A stretch of DNA of 64,000 nt from Leptoclinus maculatus (GCA_032191485.1 JAVDOI010000068.1:655501-719500), one strand, 5' to 3'; shown: positions 25,342-38,906, numbered from the stretch's first letter. Program-made: numbers and translations. Notes: generated by a model from the sequence alone, not told the origin.

Positions 25342-26689
25342 CCTATGTGGTTCACTAGCAGTGAAGAAAAAGACATGACCCGTGTTGGAAGGCTGCTGCT
25401 TGAGAGGCCAGAACTACACCACTTAACCCCTGCATCACACACACCCACACACACACACCCTTACCACAACCATTCACTGTAAAATCCTCCAACATATGGA
25501 CGCTATAAATTCAAACAGACCTATAAATTCTTCAGCAACGCACTTCTATTTCTTTTTCAGTAGAAATGCTCTTACTCCTTCGGGTTCGATGCAGGTTTTT
25601 ATAGGAAGTGAAAACCATAATTCTTCCCTAAAGGACAGCTGGCATGTTAAATGGACCGAGCTATTGACGAGCTGTACGCTGTGACCGGGGGACGGGGGAC
25701 GTGCGTCTCTGTTACATTTGTGAGAGTTTTAGTGCTCACGTTTTGAAGAAAAATAAGCTTGTGAAATGTTTATCTTTATGAATGATCACGTCCTGGACAA
25801 TAATGAACCGTGCTGATGTAATACCGGAAGCTTGACAAGTGCTTTTGTGGGACTTCATTGAAAAAATGTGATAAACGATGAATAAAAACTCAAAAGTCTC
25901 AGAGCCAAGACGCTTTCAGGTCCTGCTTCCTTAATTTTGCAGTCTTTCAACAACTGCTAATGAAAAGATGAAAAAAAAACAATGTGTGTTGTTGCACATC
26001 GGGTAGTCGGTGAGTGAGTGCTGGGAAGCCGGGGAGTATTGCATGTCATCTAACACTAACATTCTTTAAGTAGGTCAAGTGGAGACGTGATTCCCAGCCT
26101 TTTCCATAAACCCACTGATGTAACGCTGACCCACAAAACAGCAGCAGCTGCTGGGATCAGGGGTCTGGACCCCATCTCATCTTCTCCTTCCTCCTCCTCC
26201 TCCTCCTCCTCCTCCTCCTCCTCCTCCTCCTCCTCCTCTTTGTCCTCCTGCTTCTTTCCTTTACTTTGGCCGGTTTCACTTTTACTCCTAAATTAACCGG
26301 CGTCGTTACATCATTCTTTGTCAGTACTGCTGTGATTCTAACCTGAACCACATAGTTGCCTAATCTTAACCCTAACCATAACCACAGCTGTTTATTTGTC
26401 TAAACTTTACCTGCATAGTCCCCCTGCAAGCAAACGTAGATTTGTTTGGCTTCACTGGTGCAGAGTGTGTTATTAGACCGGACTCAAGTTATTGCCTTTA
26501 AAGGTCTAGCTTAACATAACTGGGTCAAAGTGTTTACGTCTGGGTTTCATTGCAGTGGCTATGTATGGGACGCTCCCACCCCTTCATTTGATCGATGGAT
26601 TGAGTCAAAGGTGTTCTAGGTGACATTACCAGCAGTGGGCACTCTACCGGTTTTATATGCCCTGAGATTCGCCTTACATTCTACGGTTC

Positions 26690-27235
26690 TGGCGAGTAAA
26701 TGTGGAAGTGTCTTAAAACTTGCATTCTCTCTACTGACCAGCAGGGGGCGACTTCTCTGGTTTCAAAAAGAATGTATAGAAGTCTATGAGAAAATGACTC
26801 TACTTCTCTCTTGATTTATTACCTCAGTAAACATTGTAAACATGAGTTTATGGTCTCAATCGCTAGTATTAAGTCTTCTTCAATACAGCATGATGTTCAT
26901 TTAGTAAATTGTGTTCCTATTTAGAGTAAAATAGACGATAAAGCAGGGTTTGCTCTTGGCAGTGGCTACCTTGATGGGTGATTGACGGGTCACGGCATTG
27001 TAACAGAGTAAAATAGACCATAAAGAGGAGTATGCTTTAGGGCAGGCTTACTGTGATTGACAGGTCTCTGCCGCTACCAGAGCCGTACACGGCGTCTCAA
27101 CATCACCCCTCCACATTCCAAATATGGTAACTTCCGTTCATTGGCTGCAAAAAAATAAAAGAAGGCGACGGCCGTAATCCAAGAAGGCGGCGGCCGTCTT
27201 CTATACAGTCTATGAGTAGAACGGACTTTTTAAAT
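26690..27235 (+). repeat. interspersed repeat family R1, copy 1
   Basis: It shares long blocks with 31040-31600 and 61160-61555: gaccagcag-ggggcgact, tatagaagtctatgagaaaa, tgatttattacctcagtaaa, acatgagtttatggtctcaa, tacagcatgatgttcattta and agaccataaag. It ends with tatacagtctatgag. An internal block (tttagagtaaaatagac) occurs twice, at about 26920 and 27005. R1 is my label; the sequence has no coding capacity and looks like an old non-autonomous element. Confidence 0.8.
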
Positions 27236-29113
27236 TAACGTAGCAAGATGGTCAGAGTCGCGGCCATTTTTATGTCTACCGTTGCCATTGGCCACAGTTG
27301 TGGCGAGCTCACTTCCTTATAAACTAAGCCGACTTAGCAAAGAGTGCCAGAGTAAATTGAATAAACAACCTTAATGCTTCACCTACACACTATTGTCACT
27401 TGTAAGAAAGCACTTTTAGCGGACAGCTTGTTAGCTTGCTAGCTTGCTAGCTTGCTAGCTTTATTGTTACATTGGTTACAGAAGACAAGCACAACAGCGT
27501 GCTGGGTTATGTTGTCACCATACAATCCAACAGCAATCGCCATTTTCTTTCGCTTTAGTCAAATGACCACAGAGAATAGTTCAATGTCCGTTTTACTCCC
27601 GTTCTAATTCTATGGGTACAGCACATGCACAGTAAAGTCTGGTCTGCATTATCATAGGACATTTGGATTTATGTACTTTATGGTACATGCAGCGAGCAAG
27701 CGAACTCTAACCAATGGAATTGCGAAAAATTGTCCTCGTATACAATGGGCATAGAGAGAGGGGTATTATTATCATATTATAGTAAGAGGTGTTAAACTGT
27801 ATGTGTTATAGCCCATAGCCCCCCATGATGTCAGAGACCATGGATTATTTTGCAATAAAACTAAACAGGTCTTTAATTCATGAGATAGAAGTCTCGACTT
27901 CAGGCTTCACATGCTTCCAATGAATTAAACTTGAAGCCTGACCTCGGTTAGATTCGTCGTCCTGCGCCAGCTATAACCACTAGTGTGCCAAATTAGATTG
28001 GACCCTTTTCCCTGAAAATGCCATCAACATGTGTAAGCCCACAGTTTGACTGACTGTCATACACGAATATCTTTACCTGCGTGTGAACATACGTGTCTTA
28101 CTGTATCTGATTTGATTTACTTGTAATCTCAAGGTAAACATGTATCCTGAACTGCAGCTAATCTGTCACTTAAATGATCAGACTTTCTTGTTGCTATGAA
28201 AAATGTCTTTACATGAAGTGAATTTCCTCCAAAAAGAAGATGATTGATAAGTCCACTGAAGAATGGGGGTACATAGTGTAAAGATCATAGAGAGGCGGAG
28301 TCCCTCCCCCATTATTTTGGAAAAAATGATGTACTAATCAATGGAGAAAGACACATTTTGTTGCCATGAATTACACATATGATAATTAAAAAAACAATGT
28401 TGCAAGTCAAGAAAGTATCATTTAGTTTGACGTGAAGCCGCTCAGTGAACTGCACCTCTCGTCTCGCCCAATGTACGTCACTAACACGGCCGTTACCGTG
28501 GCTTTCTAAGGTAACTTAACTATATCCATGCACAAATGTTACGTTATCTTACCCAATGTGTTTTATCCAGCGACTCTTTTTAGCAGCGAGACCCCTTGTT
28601 CTTTGTGAGTACGTCACGGTACGAAACACACATTCATCGTAGCTTCCGAGAGAGACGTCACGACCTTTGGGTGTGTACTCTTTCTGATAACATATTTTCA
28701 CAGTCTTATACTTCAACAGTTTTTACGACTACATGCATTTTTCTTAAATTGTATAATTCATGGAACAATTCAAACAGGATCGGAAAGTTATTAAGCAATA
28801 AGGTCCCATGATTGACAGTCCGTATGTGAACTGGTCTGAACGCTCAAACCTCCGTCTTGTGTTTCTTCTCCTGGCAGCGGGCCTGATCAGTGACGCTCAG
28901 CAGACAAGACTGGTAACCACAACAGAGGAGGAGAGGTGGAAACACACAAGACACTCACTCACTTACTCACTAATCACCGTGTACAAGCATCACACCCACA
29001 TCTGGAGACATCTTTCCATGTGTGTGTGTGTGTGTGTGTGTGTGTGAGCGAGAGACGGCGAGAGTGAGCAGAAGTTTACTCAGAGAGGATGACAGAAAAG
29101 GTGTGGGACAGTT

Positions 29114-29158
<45 letters not shown>

Positions 29159-29295
29159 TTTGTTGAGGTTACACAGAAGTCATAAATCAGGGTTGCTGGT
29201 TTGATTTCTAGTAGTGAGGTTGCAAACGGCAGATGAGGACATCTGACCTCTTTCAACAACGGGAATGGAAAAGTACCATAAAAGAAGTACAAATC

Positions 29296-29349
<54 letters not shown>

Positions 29350-29428
29350 ATATGTAGCTACCCACCCTTCCAGAGGGACCTCGCCCTTGCATTCAGTCAG
29401 TTTAATAATAAACACATTCTCTGCTTTT

Positions 29429-29495
<67 letters not shown>

Positions 29496-30894
29496 CACAC
29501 ACCCACACTTTCTTTGTCTTTTTTTTTTTTTTTTAACACACGCACATGTGGACACACGCCTTATGTTTGCCATGCATTTGACAGTGTCGCACGGCATTGT
29601 TTTATTCGTCCAAAATGAGACTCAGATGTGTTGAGGGAGTCTGATAAACAACGTGCGGTGAGCCAGCCGCTTCATCAGGCTGCATTACACAGAATCAGTG
29701 CAAAAAGCCTGCAGATCTGACCTCTTGCTTCAAATTAAAGCAAGGACTTTCATTAAAATATGTTATCCCCAGGATCCAAATGAGAATTTAGTGTCTTACT
29801 GTGGGACCCAAGATTTCATATTGCTAGCTTGTGTTCTGGTGGGAGCCGCCAGAAGAAGGCCTGTAACCTATTTTGTCTGTTCTGTACCCCGATGTTGAAG
29901 AAACCTGGGAGGGGAACATGACAAAGTCAGACCAACAACTGATTCTCATCATTTGGAACTGATGTAGCTCTGCGTTTTGCATCTCCACCCTGATTTTAGT
30001 GTTTTTGACTCATCGCACATCATTTTCTTTGGAGGCTGTGAGAGGAAACCTCCGCAGAGAGAGAGAGAGAGAGAGAGAAAACAGTGCGGCTTTAATTAGC
30101 GTTTAGTGCTTTTACAACTGAACTGTAAAACTATAAATTAAGAGTGTTGATGTAATTAAAAAAACAAAAACACTGCTGGATGGTTTTCATTCCCAGCTCA
30201 TGTGGCTATTCAACACTCGCCATACTTAACTTGGCACAAGAGAGCTTGCATAACAGTGAAAGCTCATTCAGCTCAACACAAAGTGATCTGTCATAATCTC
30301 TAACTCTGAACCAAAACATTCTCAGAGTTTTTCTATTCAAGTGAAAGGGAAAAAAAAAAGGAAAGACACAACACGCATTGTATCACAGTGCTGTTGTAGT
30401 AATATTTATAGAATTTAAAGTCTTTTGGCAACAACAATACATCTTTGGCACATCCACCCGACTTGAGCAAGAGTGCACTGCATCGTGACTTTACAGTGTG
30501 TGCAGCTGAAAAGTATTCCCCCCCCCGTCTAAATTATGAATCAAAAACAATGAGAGTTGAAGCTTTGAATCACATTTTGTGGTGCTTTTCAACCACAAAT
30601 GGATACAAACACAGTAACCCGTGAAGTTTTCTTCAATATTTGAACATCCGTGTTTGCTACCGGTCGGATCTTTTCCCACCAGGCGGATTGTTACATTTCT
30701 TGGCACGCTACCACCACCAACAGTGCATGACCAACCTCGTTCTGGGGAGGCTGTTTCTCAAGAAAGATAATTCATCATCAGTTGTTTGTCCAAATGTCTA
30801 AGATAAGGTTTAACTGGCAACGACTTTAACTGGGTAAAGTTAGTTGGGCAACTTTGATGTTGAGGACCTGCAATCTCCCCCTAACATGACCTCC
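27236..30894. other. intergenic, no gene seen
   Basis: Contains an 8-bp tandem repeat (agcttgct, about 4.5 copies, 27425-27461), (TG)n at about 29016-29046, 29116-29158 and 29302-29346, a (CA)n-(TA)n compound tract at 29431-29495, and (GA)n at 30057-30078. The rest is AT-leaning single-copy-looking sequence. No recognisable exon. Confidence 0.6.
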
Positions 30895-31015
30895 GTGGTG
30901 TTGCTCAGTCGGTTAGTCCACCACTTTGGTCCAGACTGAAATGTCTCAACAGTTATTGAATTGTTTCGCATTCATGGGGACATTCAAGACCCCCACAGGA
31001 CCAGTTGTAATAACC
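30895..31015 (+). repeat. fragment of a teleost repeat (gactgaaatgtctcaacag type)
   Basis: The segment cagtcggttagtccaccact followed by ccagactgaaatgtctcaac and gggacattcaagacccccac matches from memory a repeat scattered in many teleost genomes. It directly precedes an R1 copy. Confidence 0.45.
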
Positions 31016-31039
31016 TCACTGGTCCCCAGTAATTGATCC

Positions 31040-31600
31040 AGGCTTGCAAACTTGTATTCTTTCTACTGACCAGCAGAGGGCGACTCCTTTAGGTGCAAAA
31101 AGAAGTCTGATTGTATAGAAGTCTATGAGAAAATGACTCTACTTCTCTCTTGATTTATTACCTCAGTAAACATTGTAAACATGAGTTTATGGTCTCAATC
31201 TCTAGTTTCAAGTCTTCTTCAATACAGCATGATGTTCATTTAGTAACTGATGGTCCATTTAGAGTCAAACAGACCATAAAGCAGAGTATGCTTCAGGGCG
31301 GGGCTACCTTGTGATTGACAGGTCGTTAACACAGCGGGGTTTTTTGTCTTACAACTTTAACCCTTTCACAGTGTGTTTTCAGTTCATGACAGTTAATTGT
31401 GACATTTTTGGTTTGCCTTTAAATGTCTTATTCGGCATTCACTTGTACTTAGCTCCACCCTCTTGTGTCACTTCTGGTGGAAAAAAACAAAAACAAGATG
31501 GCGACAGCTAAAATGCCGAACTCGAGGCTTCAAAAGGACAGTCCCCAAACCAACGTCACAGTGACTACGCCCAATTCCTATATGCAGTCTATGCACTTAT
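31040..31600 (+). repeat. interspersed repeat family R1, copy 2 (most complete)
   Basis: It shares the blocks listed for copy 1 and also carries the 3' half: acagtgtgttttcagttcat, cttgtacttagctccaccct, cttctggtgg, acaagatggcgaca and aaatgccgaactcgaggctt, ending with atatgcagtctatg. The 3' half is what links the 58.1-kb copy to this family. No long open frame. Confidence 0.8.
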
Positions 31601-32084
31601 CAGGTCATCAGGTCAAATTCAGCATTTGTCTAATAGGCTACCTGGCCAATGACAACATGCCTAAACTAATGACATTCTCATCAGTCTGCAGTTTGTGAGC
31701 GAGCCTACCCGTCCAACTAAGATAGCAAACATTATAACCGCTAAATATCAGCTTGTTACGTCATACATCATTTCAGATTTTAGAGAGGAGGAAGAAAGCT
31801 GATTAAGATAATTTGATGCTTTTGTATTGAGTAAAAGCCTTAAATCACTCCAATAAACAACACCAGGAACAACTTGTCAGCAGTGAAATATGTTGCTGTA
31901 CCAGCCTCACCTGCTCATAACACTCAGTGTTGTGACAGTCCGGCCAAGTTTGACTTCCAACGCAGCCAGAACTGGACTAACAACTATATCGATCAACAAC
32001 CACATTAAACACCACACACATTACAGTTTCTGTGCAAGCAGCTTTTTCCCTTCAACAACTGCTTTATCAGTTCCTCCTTCTGCA

Positions 32085-32118
<34 letters not shown>

Positions 32119-32769
32119 GGTTGACCCGGAGGGGAGGAAATTGAATTAGCAGGGTGTAATGCAGCTCCTTATGTGTGTAATCAGAGCAGGCTCAGAATAC
32201 AGGGCCATTGTAAGTCACTGTGGTCGGAGTCGGAGAGCCAGCGACCGCTGGGGGAAGCTGCCCTTATCACTAGATATGATTACAGCCGGGGGAATGTGTG
32301 TGTGCGTGTGTGTGTGTGCGTGTGTGTGTGTTGGGTGGGTGGGTGTGGGTGGTGGTGAGATTTGTGTGGGAGTCATGGCTGACTGATTGCACGGGGAATG
32401 TGCGTCTACACGCTTGGGTTCGAGTGTGAGAGTCATTTCGAAAAAGTTTGATGAATGCCAAAAAAAACCTTTTACACGTACAAAAATAAAGCTAACATTT
32501 CTTAAATTCAATGGTCACTAACCCCTCAGATATTTCTGGATTTGGGTTTTTTATATCCTCGAGTAACAGCAACTGCTCGTTGTTTCCACTATCATTGTTC
32601 GGCCCGGGCCGTGTTTTCCACGGTGGATGTCATTGTTTTTCACTGTCTGTTCATTATTTTTGCGCTGGTATTTTGCCTCCTCCTGATATAGTGTTTCCTG
32701 CTATTGTCTTTCTTTTCTACCAGGCAGGCTGGCTCTGGACTCAAGCCAGCCGGTCCCTCCTACCTTAAA

Positions 32770-32808
<39 letters not shown>

Positions 32809-32930
32809 AACAATACAATACACACATCCATGACCATGAATACACACACATACTCTGGTTTTCCCTCTGCTCTCCCTTCATCCTCTTGGCACTTGAGCGA
32901 AAACACAAGAAGTCAGTGATACGGAAAACC

Positions 32931-32972
<42 letters not shown>

Positions 32973-35081
32973 GAGGGAGAGAGTCCACCAGTCAGTTCAG
33001 AGGGGTTTATCTCTCTCTCTCTCTCTCTCTCAGCCTCGGTCTCTCCCACCCTCCCTCCCTTCCTCCCTTCCTCCCTTCCTCCCTTCCTCCCTCCCTCTGT
33101 TGCCTTTTGTTACGGCCCCTCACTTTCTCAACACTTGGACAGAGGGAACTGATACTGTGCCGGTGTGTGTGTGTGTTTGTGTATGTATGTGTGTGCGTGT
33201 GTAGTTTGGGTGTCCTCACAACTCTCGATCTCTCTGGACTGAACTGTACGTGAACGTGACTGACGGGACTTTCTAACACGCTCCTCATGCTGAATGTTCA
33301 CACTACAGACTGGTAAGGCTAAAGTTCTGTGTTTTGGGTTTGCAGAGAGGATGAGTGTGCATGCGTGTGTGTGCATGTGGGCAATGCCGTCTGGAATGCA
33401 ACAGGTCATTTGTGAACCTGGGTTTCCTTTTTCTTTGCTTGCGCAAGCTCCGATTTCATGCCTTCAAGATGTGGAGACATGTAAAGATGTGAGGCGCTCG
33501 TACGTCCTTTCCCTCCGCTCCCCGTTCCACCGCTTCTCCTTATCCCCCCTCTCTCTGCCCGGCCCAAAGTTACTCAAGTTACCGGCTTCCTCCTGTTGTT
33601 ATGAGCCCCGTGGTTTCTCTGCAGCGCTCCGAGGGCGCTCCCACGCTCTCCCGAGGAGAAAGAAAGGAAGGAAAACAGGGATAACCATTTCGGAGCCACA
33701 TAAGAAGTGGGAGAAGCACGCATGGTTTCATCCCGTGTCTCCTCTCGACATCTCTCGTGCACGCTTTTGTCCCTTTAACGCTTAAGCAACTTGTGGAAAT
33801 GTTCTCTTGCTTGTCTGGTTGGCTACTTTTAATTTCTTTTGGTTGTGTTTTATGGAGAAAAAGTTTTCTCTTTTCTTCGGAGGTGGTGGATGGGCTGAGG
33901 TGGTTAGAAAATTGGAAACAGAGCCACCCACAGTGGAAGTGAGTCAGCCCGGCATTTAGTGGCGTGTTGACTTTTGAAATGGCAGGGATTGGGGGTGAGG
34001 GGAGGGTGAGGGGAGGGGGGGGGGGGGGACAGATACAATTGTCAGAAGAAAAGAGGAAAAATCAAAAAGTGTCACTTTGTTCAGATTTTCTGCTGAGGGC
34101 GTGTGAATCCCCGCAAAGTGGGAGCAGAGTGGTGTACAGCAGGCATTAAAGGAAAGAAGGACGGATTGACGGAGAGGAGAGGAGAGGAAGAAGCCGGGGG
34201 CTGTTTATAAAGGGAGGGAGCGGCTTGTGTCCATCTGGGACAATCCCAAGTGCTGAAAGCTTCCCCACCCTGATCCCAAACAACCCCCGTCTCCCCCTCT
34301 GTCTTTCTCGTTGTCTCTCTCTCTCGCTCCTTCAGAATAAGGTGCAAGTGGGTACTTTGTCGTCACAACCTGCAAAACACATCCAAGTTGTTGCATTTGT
34401 TCTTTTTACACACACATGCTGCCTACTTCTCTTTCTGTCTCTTTCCTCTTCTCTCCGCTCATCTGCCAGCGTGCTACATGCAGCTCCTTCTAACAACACT
34501 TCATGTCCACTATGTATATACTGTATATATATATTGCAACATAATGCAAGTGAAATCTGTATTTTTGTGTAATTTAAACTATAAACGGTCTCACTTTAGC
34601 TGCTGTTTTTCTGGCATGCAACTAGGTTTTTTGGATCATAAAACAAATCATTATTTTCATAACAAATGATATGTTAAAACTACAAGAAGCATAAGCTTCT
34701 ACATATACGTGTCGGATGCATTTTGCACATGCTCTCCTCCTCATTCTCAAAGCATTTCTTTGGTGGACCCAGCCGTGTCTGCCTCTCGTCCTCCTGCTTG
34801 AGCACCCTGCGTCTCCTTCTCCTCTTCCTCTTCACTCCCTCCCTGGCTTGTTCCCTCCACGCTGCCTGTGTATCCAGCGATAAGGGGACAGCGACGGTAG
34901 CACTTCCTCTCGCCACAGGAAGCAGGAAGTGCTGATTTTCACCGCAGCCTCTCTGGGAAAACTCTGCGCCCGGTACGCTTGGGATCCTCGTCGCTCACAC
35001 ACATGCACGCACAAACGCGAGCAGCACACACTCCCAGACATGCAGGACATGCGGTAACATACATACAAAGAGGTGCATGTC

Positions 35082-35116
<35 letters not shown>
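31601..35116. other. intergenic, microsatellites and CT/GA tracts, no gene seen
   Basis: Contains (CA)n at 32088-32116 and 32773-32806, TG-rich sequence at 32296-32332, (TG)n at 32935-32970, (CT)n at 33010-33030, a TCCC/CTTCC array at about 33046-33093 and a G run at about 34015-34028. A (TG)n tract at about 35080-35116 directly abuts the duplicated unit that starts at 35117. Open frames of 60-163 codons here show no motif. Confidence 0.6.
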
Positions 35117-35118
<2 letters not shown>

Positions 35119-36473
35119 ACCTGTCTGCAGACAATGACTCCACTATATCTTTGCAGCCTGATGGTTTTCATGTGAAACCACCTGGGAAGCAGAACCCACT
35201 CTGTGTCTCTTTGACCTCAGGGTTGACTCGCAGGTCAGAGGATGATTGGCTAATTATTCCTCTAATCACAGCAAATGTTTTGTTATCGCCCTCTTTGGCC
35301 ACGGAGGCCGTGGGTGGCGCTGTTGAGCTTAAGAAAACACAAACAACCATTCATCAGCTAATGGATTGCAGTTCTTCTGAGGGGTGGGAGGGCTGGATGT
35401 GAGAGAGAGAGAGAGAGAGAGGGACGGAGGGAGGCTGGCATGTAAAGGTTGAGAGGAAAGTGACAAAGAGGACAGACAACACTTTTCCAGCCTTTTTCAC
35501 ATATGTGGGTTTGACCTAGATGAAATGTCTCAGCTGTCATTGAACACTTCTTGTTTGGTGAAAGAGGAGTCAGCGACAAGAAAACAGATCCAGATGGTCA
35601 ATGAAGGAGCTCGGGATATGGATGTAAAGGTAGCTATGTGTTAAAACGTTTCCAATAAAAGGCATTATTGGAAGTTATACTATGAACCTGTTGAAACATG
35701 CATTACATGCAGTACATACAATGGTTCTGGTGTCAATGCATAAGACACACATTTATTTTACACACAAAATATTTTCCAATGATGCAACTGATCAAACTTA
35801 TCAGTGACAGGTGTCAACAAAAGGCAAAGTCTGACGGGATTAAAGCAAATAAAAACTTCTAGTGAGAGATCATTGCAACACTTCCAACACTCTTTTTAAA
35901 ATCAAATCAAATACCATTATTTCAACACACTACTAGAATAAATCTGTCAAATGTCAAATGTCTTGTTTTGCCCAACTATAAGTCCCAAACTCAAAGAATT
36001 TACTATGAAGCTAAGACAGCAAATGTTCATGTTTGAGTGGCTGGAACTATCAAATATTTGGCATTTTTAACTTGGAAAATGACTGAATACAATGAATTGG
36101 TAAGTGTTGCTAATACGGCCAATGCTTTAAGAAAGAGACAATAATATGAAGGATATGAGGACGGAGAGGAAGGCTGGCACTATATTCAGTGACTGCAGAC
36201 AACAAAGAAACAAAGAGTAAAAGGAAGGAGGGAACATTTAGGTGACACCTGTGAGTATGACAGAGGAGTTAGGAAGGAGAGAAAGCTAAAGGGTCCACGG
36301 CACAACTGAAAGAAATCGAAGAGATTTGGGCGATTAGGAAACGTTGGAGATGTGAGCCTAAGCTATGAGCGGGTCAGAGGTCAAGAGGGGTGAAGAGGTC
36401 AGAGTGGGCCCAGCAGCTCTACTTAGAACAGGATATCCTGCAGGGAAAAACCCATCTGTCTCTCCCTCTCTCC

Positions 36474-36514
<41 letters not shown>

Positions 36515-36728
36515 TCTCTCTCCCTCTCTCTCTCTCTCTCCGTCTCTTAAATTCCCACAGAGGGCACAGTGGAGAGGAGAGGTGTAACCTTTCACTCAAA
36601 ACAACAGAGGAAACACAAGTTCCCGACTGAGAGGCTTCACTTTCATCAATCATCGGTGACTGTGACAGATGTGCACGCCTGATGTGTCTTGACCCGACAA
36701 ACTGAGTGTGTATAAAGTCTGGTGACAA
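35117..36728 (+). repeat. tandem duplication, unit 1, block A
   Basis: This is the first copy of a block repeated in direct orientation at 40113-42300. It starts tcacctgtctgcagacaatg and ends taaagtctggtgacaa in both. The first 480 bp or so differ by only a handful of bases, including an 83-codon open frame that translates identically in both. At 35620-35780 the copies diverge strongly with several indels, then become close again. The block carries a fragment of the GCTGCAAC repeat family (about 35945-36120) and a CT tract of about 90 bp at 36455-36547. Confidence 0.95.
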
Positions 36729-37429
36729 ATTTTGATCGAAACCACGATACTTTGCTAAACCCTTGTTGCCTAAACCAAGTGTGCGAACTATGGGGAGTCA
36801 GGGTGGTCTGAGACCCCTTGATTGATACTTGTAGACCCTGAAAGTCTTCACCTAATAAAGTACTTTTGTTGCCTAAACCAAAAAATTAAAGAAACTAGGT
36901 AAACCTCTGCTGACAGTTTATTTTGAAAAGACACTGTATGCATTTAAGCGGACACTGACACGCTGTACCCAGATCTGAATACTAGAGTCATAGTTTTGGG
37001 AGGACAATGACATATTATAGGCAAACAGATGTACTAGATATGTGTGAGTGCTGGAGAGTAAAGTGGGTGCCTTTCATTTGGCCCTGTGATGACAAAATCA
37101 TTGAAACTCAAGTGTCACCAGAGAATTAACTGTGCGGTGGTCTGACAAGAACAATCTCATCTAATAACTAGGTTCTGTTGTTTCAAATGTGGAGACATCT
37201 GATTGCCTTACACTGTAGATTATTTTAACCGTTTCAGTATTCTTAAGTGCAAACGTAAAAATTGCACTAATCCTTTACTAAAATTAATATTGGAATTGAT
37301 TATGACCAATTATTTGTTTTTTTGGTTGACATGGTTTTTTTCTACACTATGCAACATTGCATACATACTTTCCACTCATGCACTCACCTACACTGCTGAA
37401 ATGACTGAGTTCACTGTTAGTTTAAGCTT
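36729..37429. other. unit-1-specific spacer left of the TIR element
   Basis: AT-leaning sequence with no counterpart between blocks A' and B' of unit 2. No gene, no clear repeat. Confidence 0.5.
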
Positions 37430-38255
37430 GCCTCTAATCTACATCCACACTAATACGTTTTCCTTTTAAAACAAAAACGATCTCCGTCCACGCGGCGTTT
37501 CAGCATAGTTTTCGGAATGATCGCCGTCAAAAAAAATCCGACAGAGTAAAAATGAAAGGTCGTGTTTTAAGATCTTCCTCTATAAACTCAAACAGACAAA
37601 TTTCGTCGAAGGTTTTAGAAGTTTTATTTTTCAGACTTAGTCACAACGCTGCGGGTCTTTCTATATCTCTCTCTCTCACACATCAAATTTACTTTATCCA
37701 TAAATGTGGCCAACACACGTCTCTCACTCGTCGCCTCTCGGCTTCGTTGTTGTCTGTTCTCGTATACTGCTGGTGGCTGAAGTCTCTGTCGTACTGGAGA
37801 GCGATTCGTGTTTTGTTCTTTTATAGTTTATGTGTGTGAGACTTCACAATAGTTGTGCAGAACAAAATAAGCATTAATAAGAAAAGGAAAGTCCTCCGTT
37901 TCGTGTCCGTTAACCGTCCGCTAACCGTGACTGCAGACGGCCGCTCCGTAGGTGTGATAACGCCGCTGGACACGCCGCTCACCGATCGCTCCGATAACAG
38001 CTGCCTCCTCCACAATAACGCAGACTTTAACTGGACAACAGCTGCTAGTAAAGACAACAAGGTCAGCAACACCTGTAATCAGTTGTCCATGTTGAATTAA
38101 TCTGGTAGTCGATCGGTAATCAAGGCTGAAACGTTTTTTTAAACTCCTCCGTTTTCGGTGCTGGAAAACTCCGGCGTAGTGTGGACGCTCAGTGTAAACG
38201 TAGCAAAACATCTGCGTTTTCAAATGGAAACGGAGTAGTGTGGACATGGCCTTAT
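37430..38255. mobile_element. non-autonomous TIR element, about 0.8 kb, hAT-like termini
   Basis: The left end reads catccacactaatacgttttc (37442 on) and the right end reads, on the plus strand, gaaacggagtagtgtggaca (to about 38246). The right end reverse-complemented is tgtccacactactccgtttc, so the two ends are imperfect inverted repeats of about 30 bp or more. Elements with tgtccacacta-gttttc termini are common in teleosts and are usually classed as non-autonomous DNA transposons; the superfamily is not proven here and I see no clean target-site duplication. No transposase frame is present. Confidence 0.65.
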
Positions 38256-38445
38256 GTTGCCTTTAAGGTTTGTGACAATTACAAATAGATTTGTATTATG
38301 GCCGTTAATATTAGTATTTACCAAGTTGATCAACTGAAAAGACGAGAAACACGAGCAGTCACATGATCAGGTTGTAAATAAACCTCCAGGTTAGCCAAAC
38401 GTATGGTGACAAGAACAAAATAAAAATAAACGGGCAACTTGTTAC

Positions 38446-38906
38446 CCAAACTGTCCTCTGCAAATGTCAGATTCCCAGCAATCACCTGAATGCAGAATGT
38501 TGTTACAGAAAGACCTGATGAAAATACCAAAGAAAAGCCAACGCCGACACACTTTGCTCATTTAACTGTAATTACATTTGTTTGAAAATCTCTGACCTTG
38601 CAGGATGACAGTTTGCTGAAACTGTCCAGTAAACATGCTCCTTGTGAGATGTGACCTTTGTTTACACGCCTTGCTTCACTTGTAATTGGGGAGCCTGAAG
38701 CTAAACAAACTGACAAAGTTGCCACCTCGGTTTTAGACCAACGCAAAAATATAAATGTGGGTGTGACAGGATCCTAACAATGTGGAGAAGATGCAGGAGA
38801 ATATAGCCCGATGAAGGTCTACGTGGCAAGAAACATTAGCATGTTAACATTATCTTGAAGGAACTTCATTTTGGAAAAAAAATAGAAATACCAGAGTTAC
38901 TTTTCT
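38446..38906 (+). repeat. tandem duplication, unit 1, block B
   Basis: First copy of a block repeated at 42699-43172. The shared sequence runs from ttgtcctctgcaaa through atttgtttgaaaatctctga, ggagcctgaagctaaacaaa and cttgaaggaacttcattttg. Relative to unit 2 this copy lacks about 45 bp near its left end. Divergence is visibly higher than at the start of block A. Confidence 0.9.

Larger units (their letters stand above)
22541..26689. other. intergenic, long microsatellites, no gene seen
   Basis: Contains (CA)n at 22982-23004, 23196-23278 and 24443-24524, (TG)n at 23362-23427 and about 25315-25340, (GTT)n at about 24707-24725 and (CTC)n at about 26187-26238. The stretch 23600-23760 is free of simple repeats and somewhat CpG-richer than its surroundings but has no coding signature. 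No exon with paired splice sites and a known motif was found. Confidence 0.6.

Noticed and set aside
33294..33785. 163-codon plus-strand open frame
   Set aside because: No motif, no splice evidence and no conservation argument available; similar lengths occur by chance in 64 kb.
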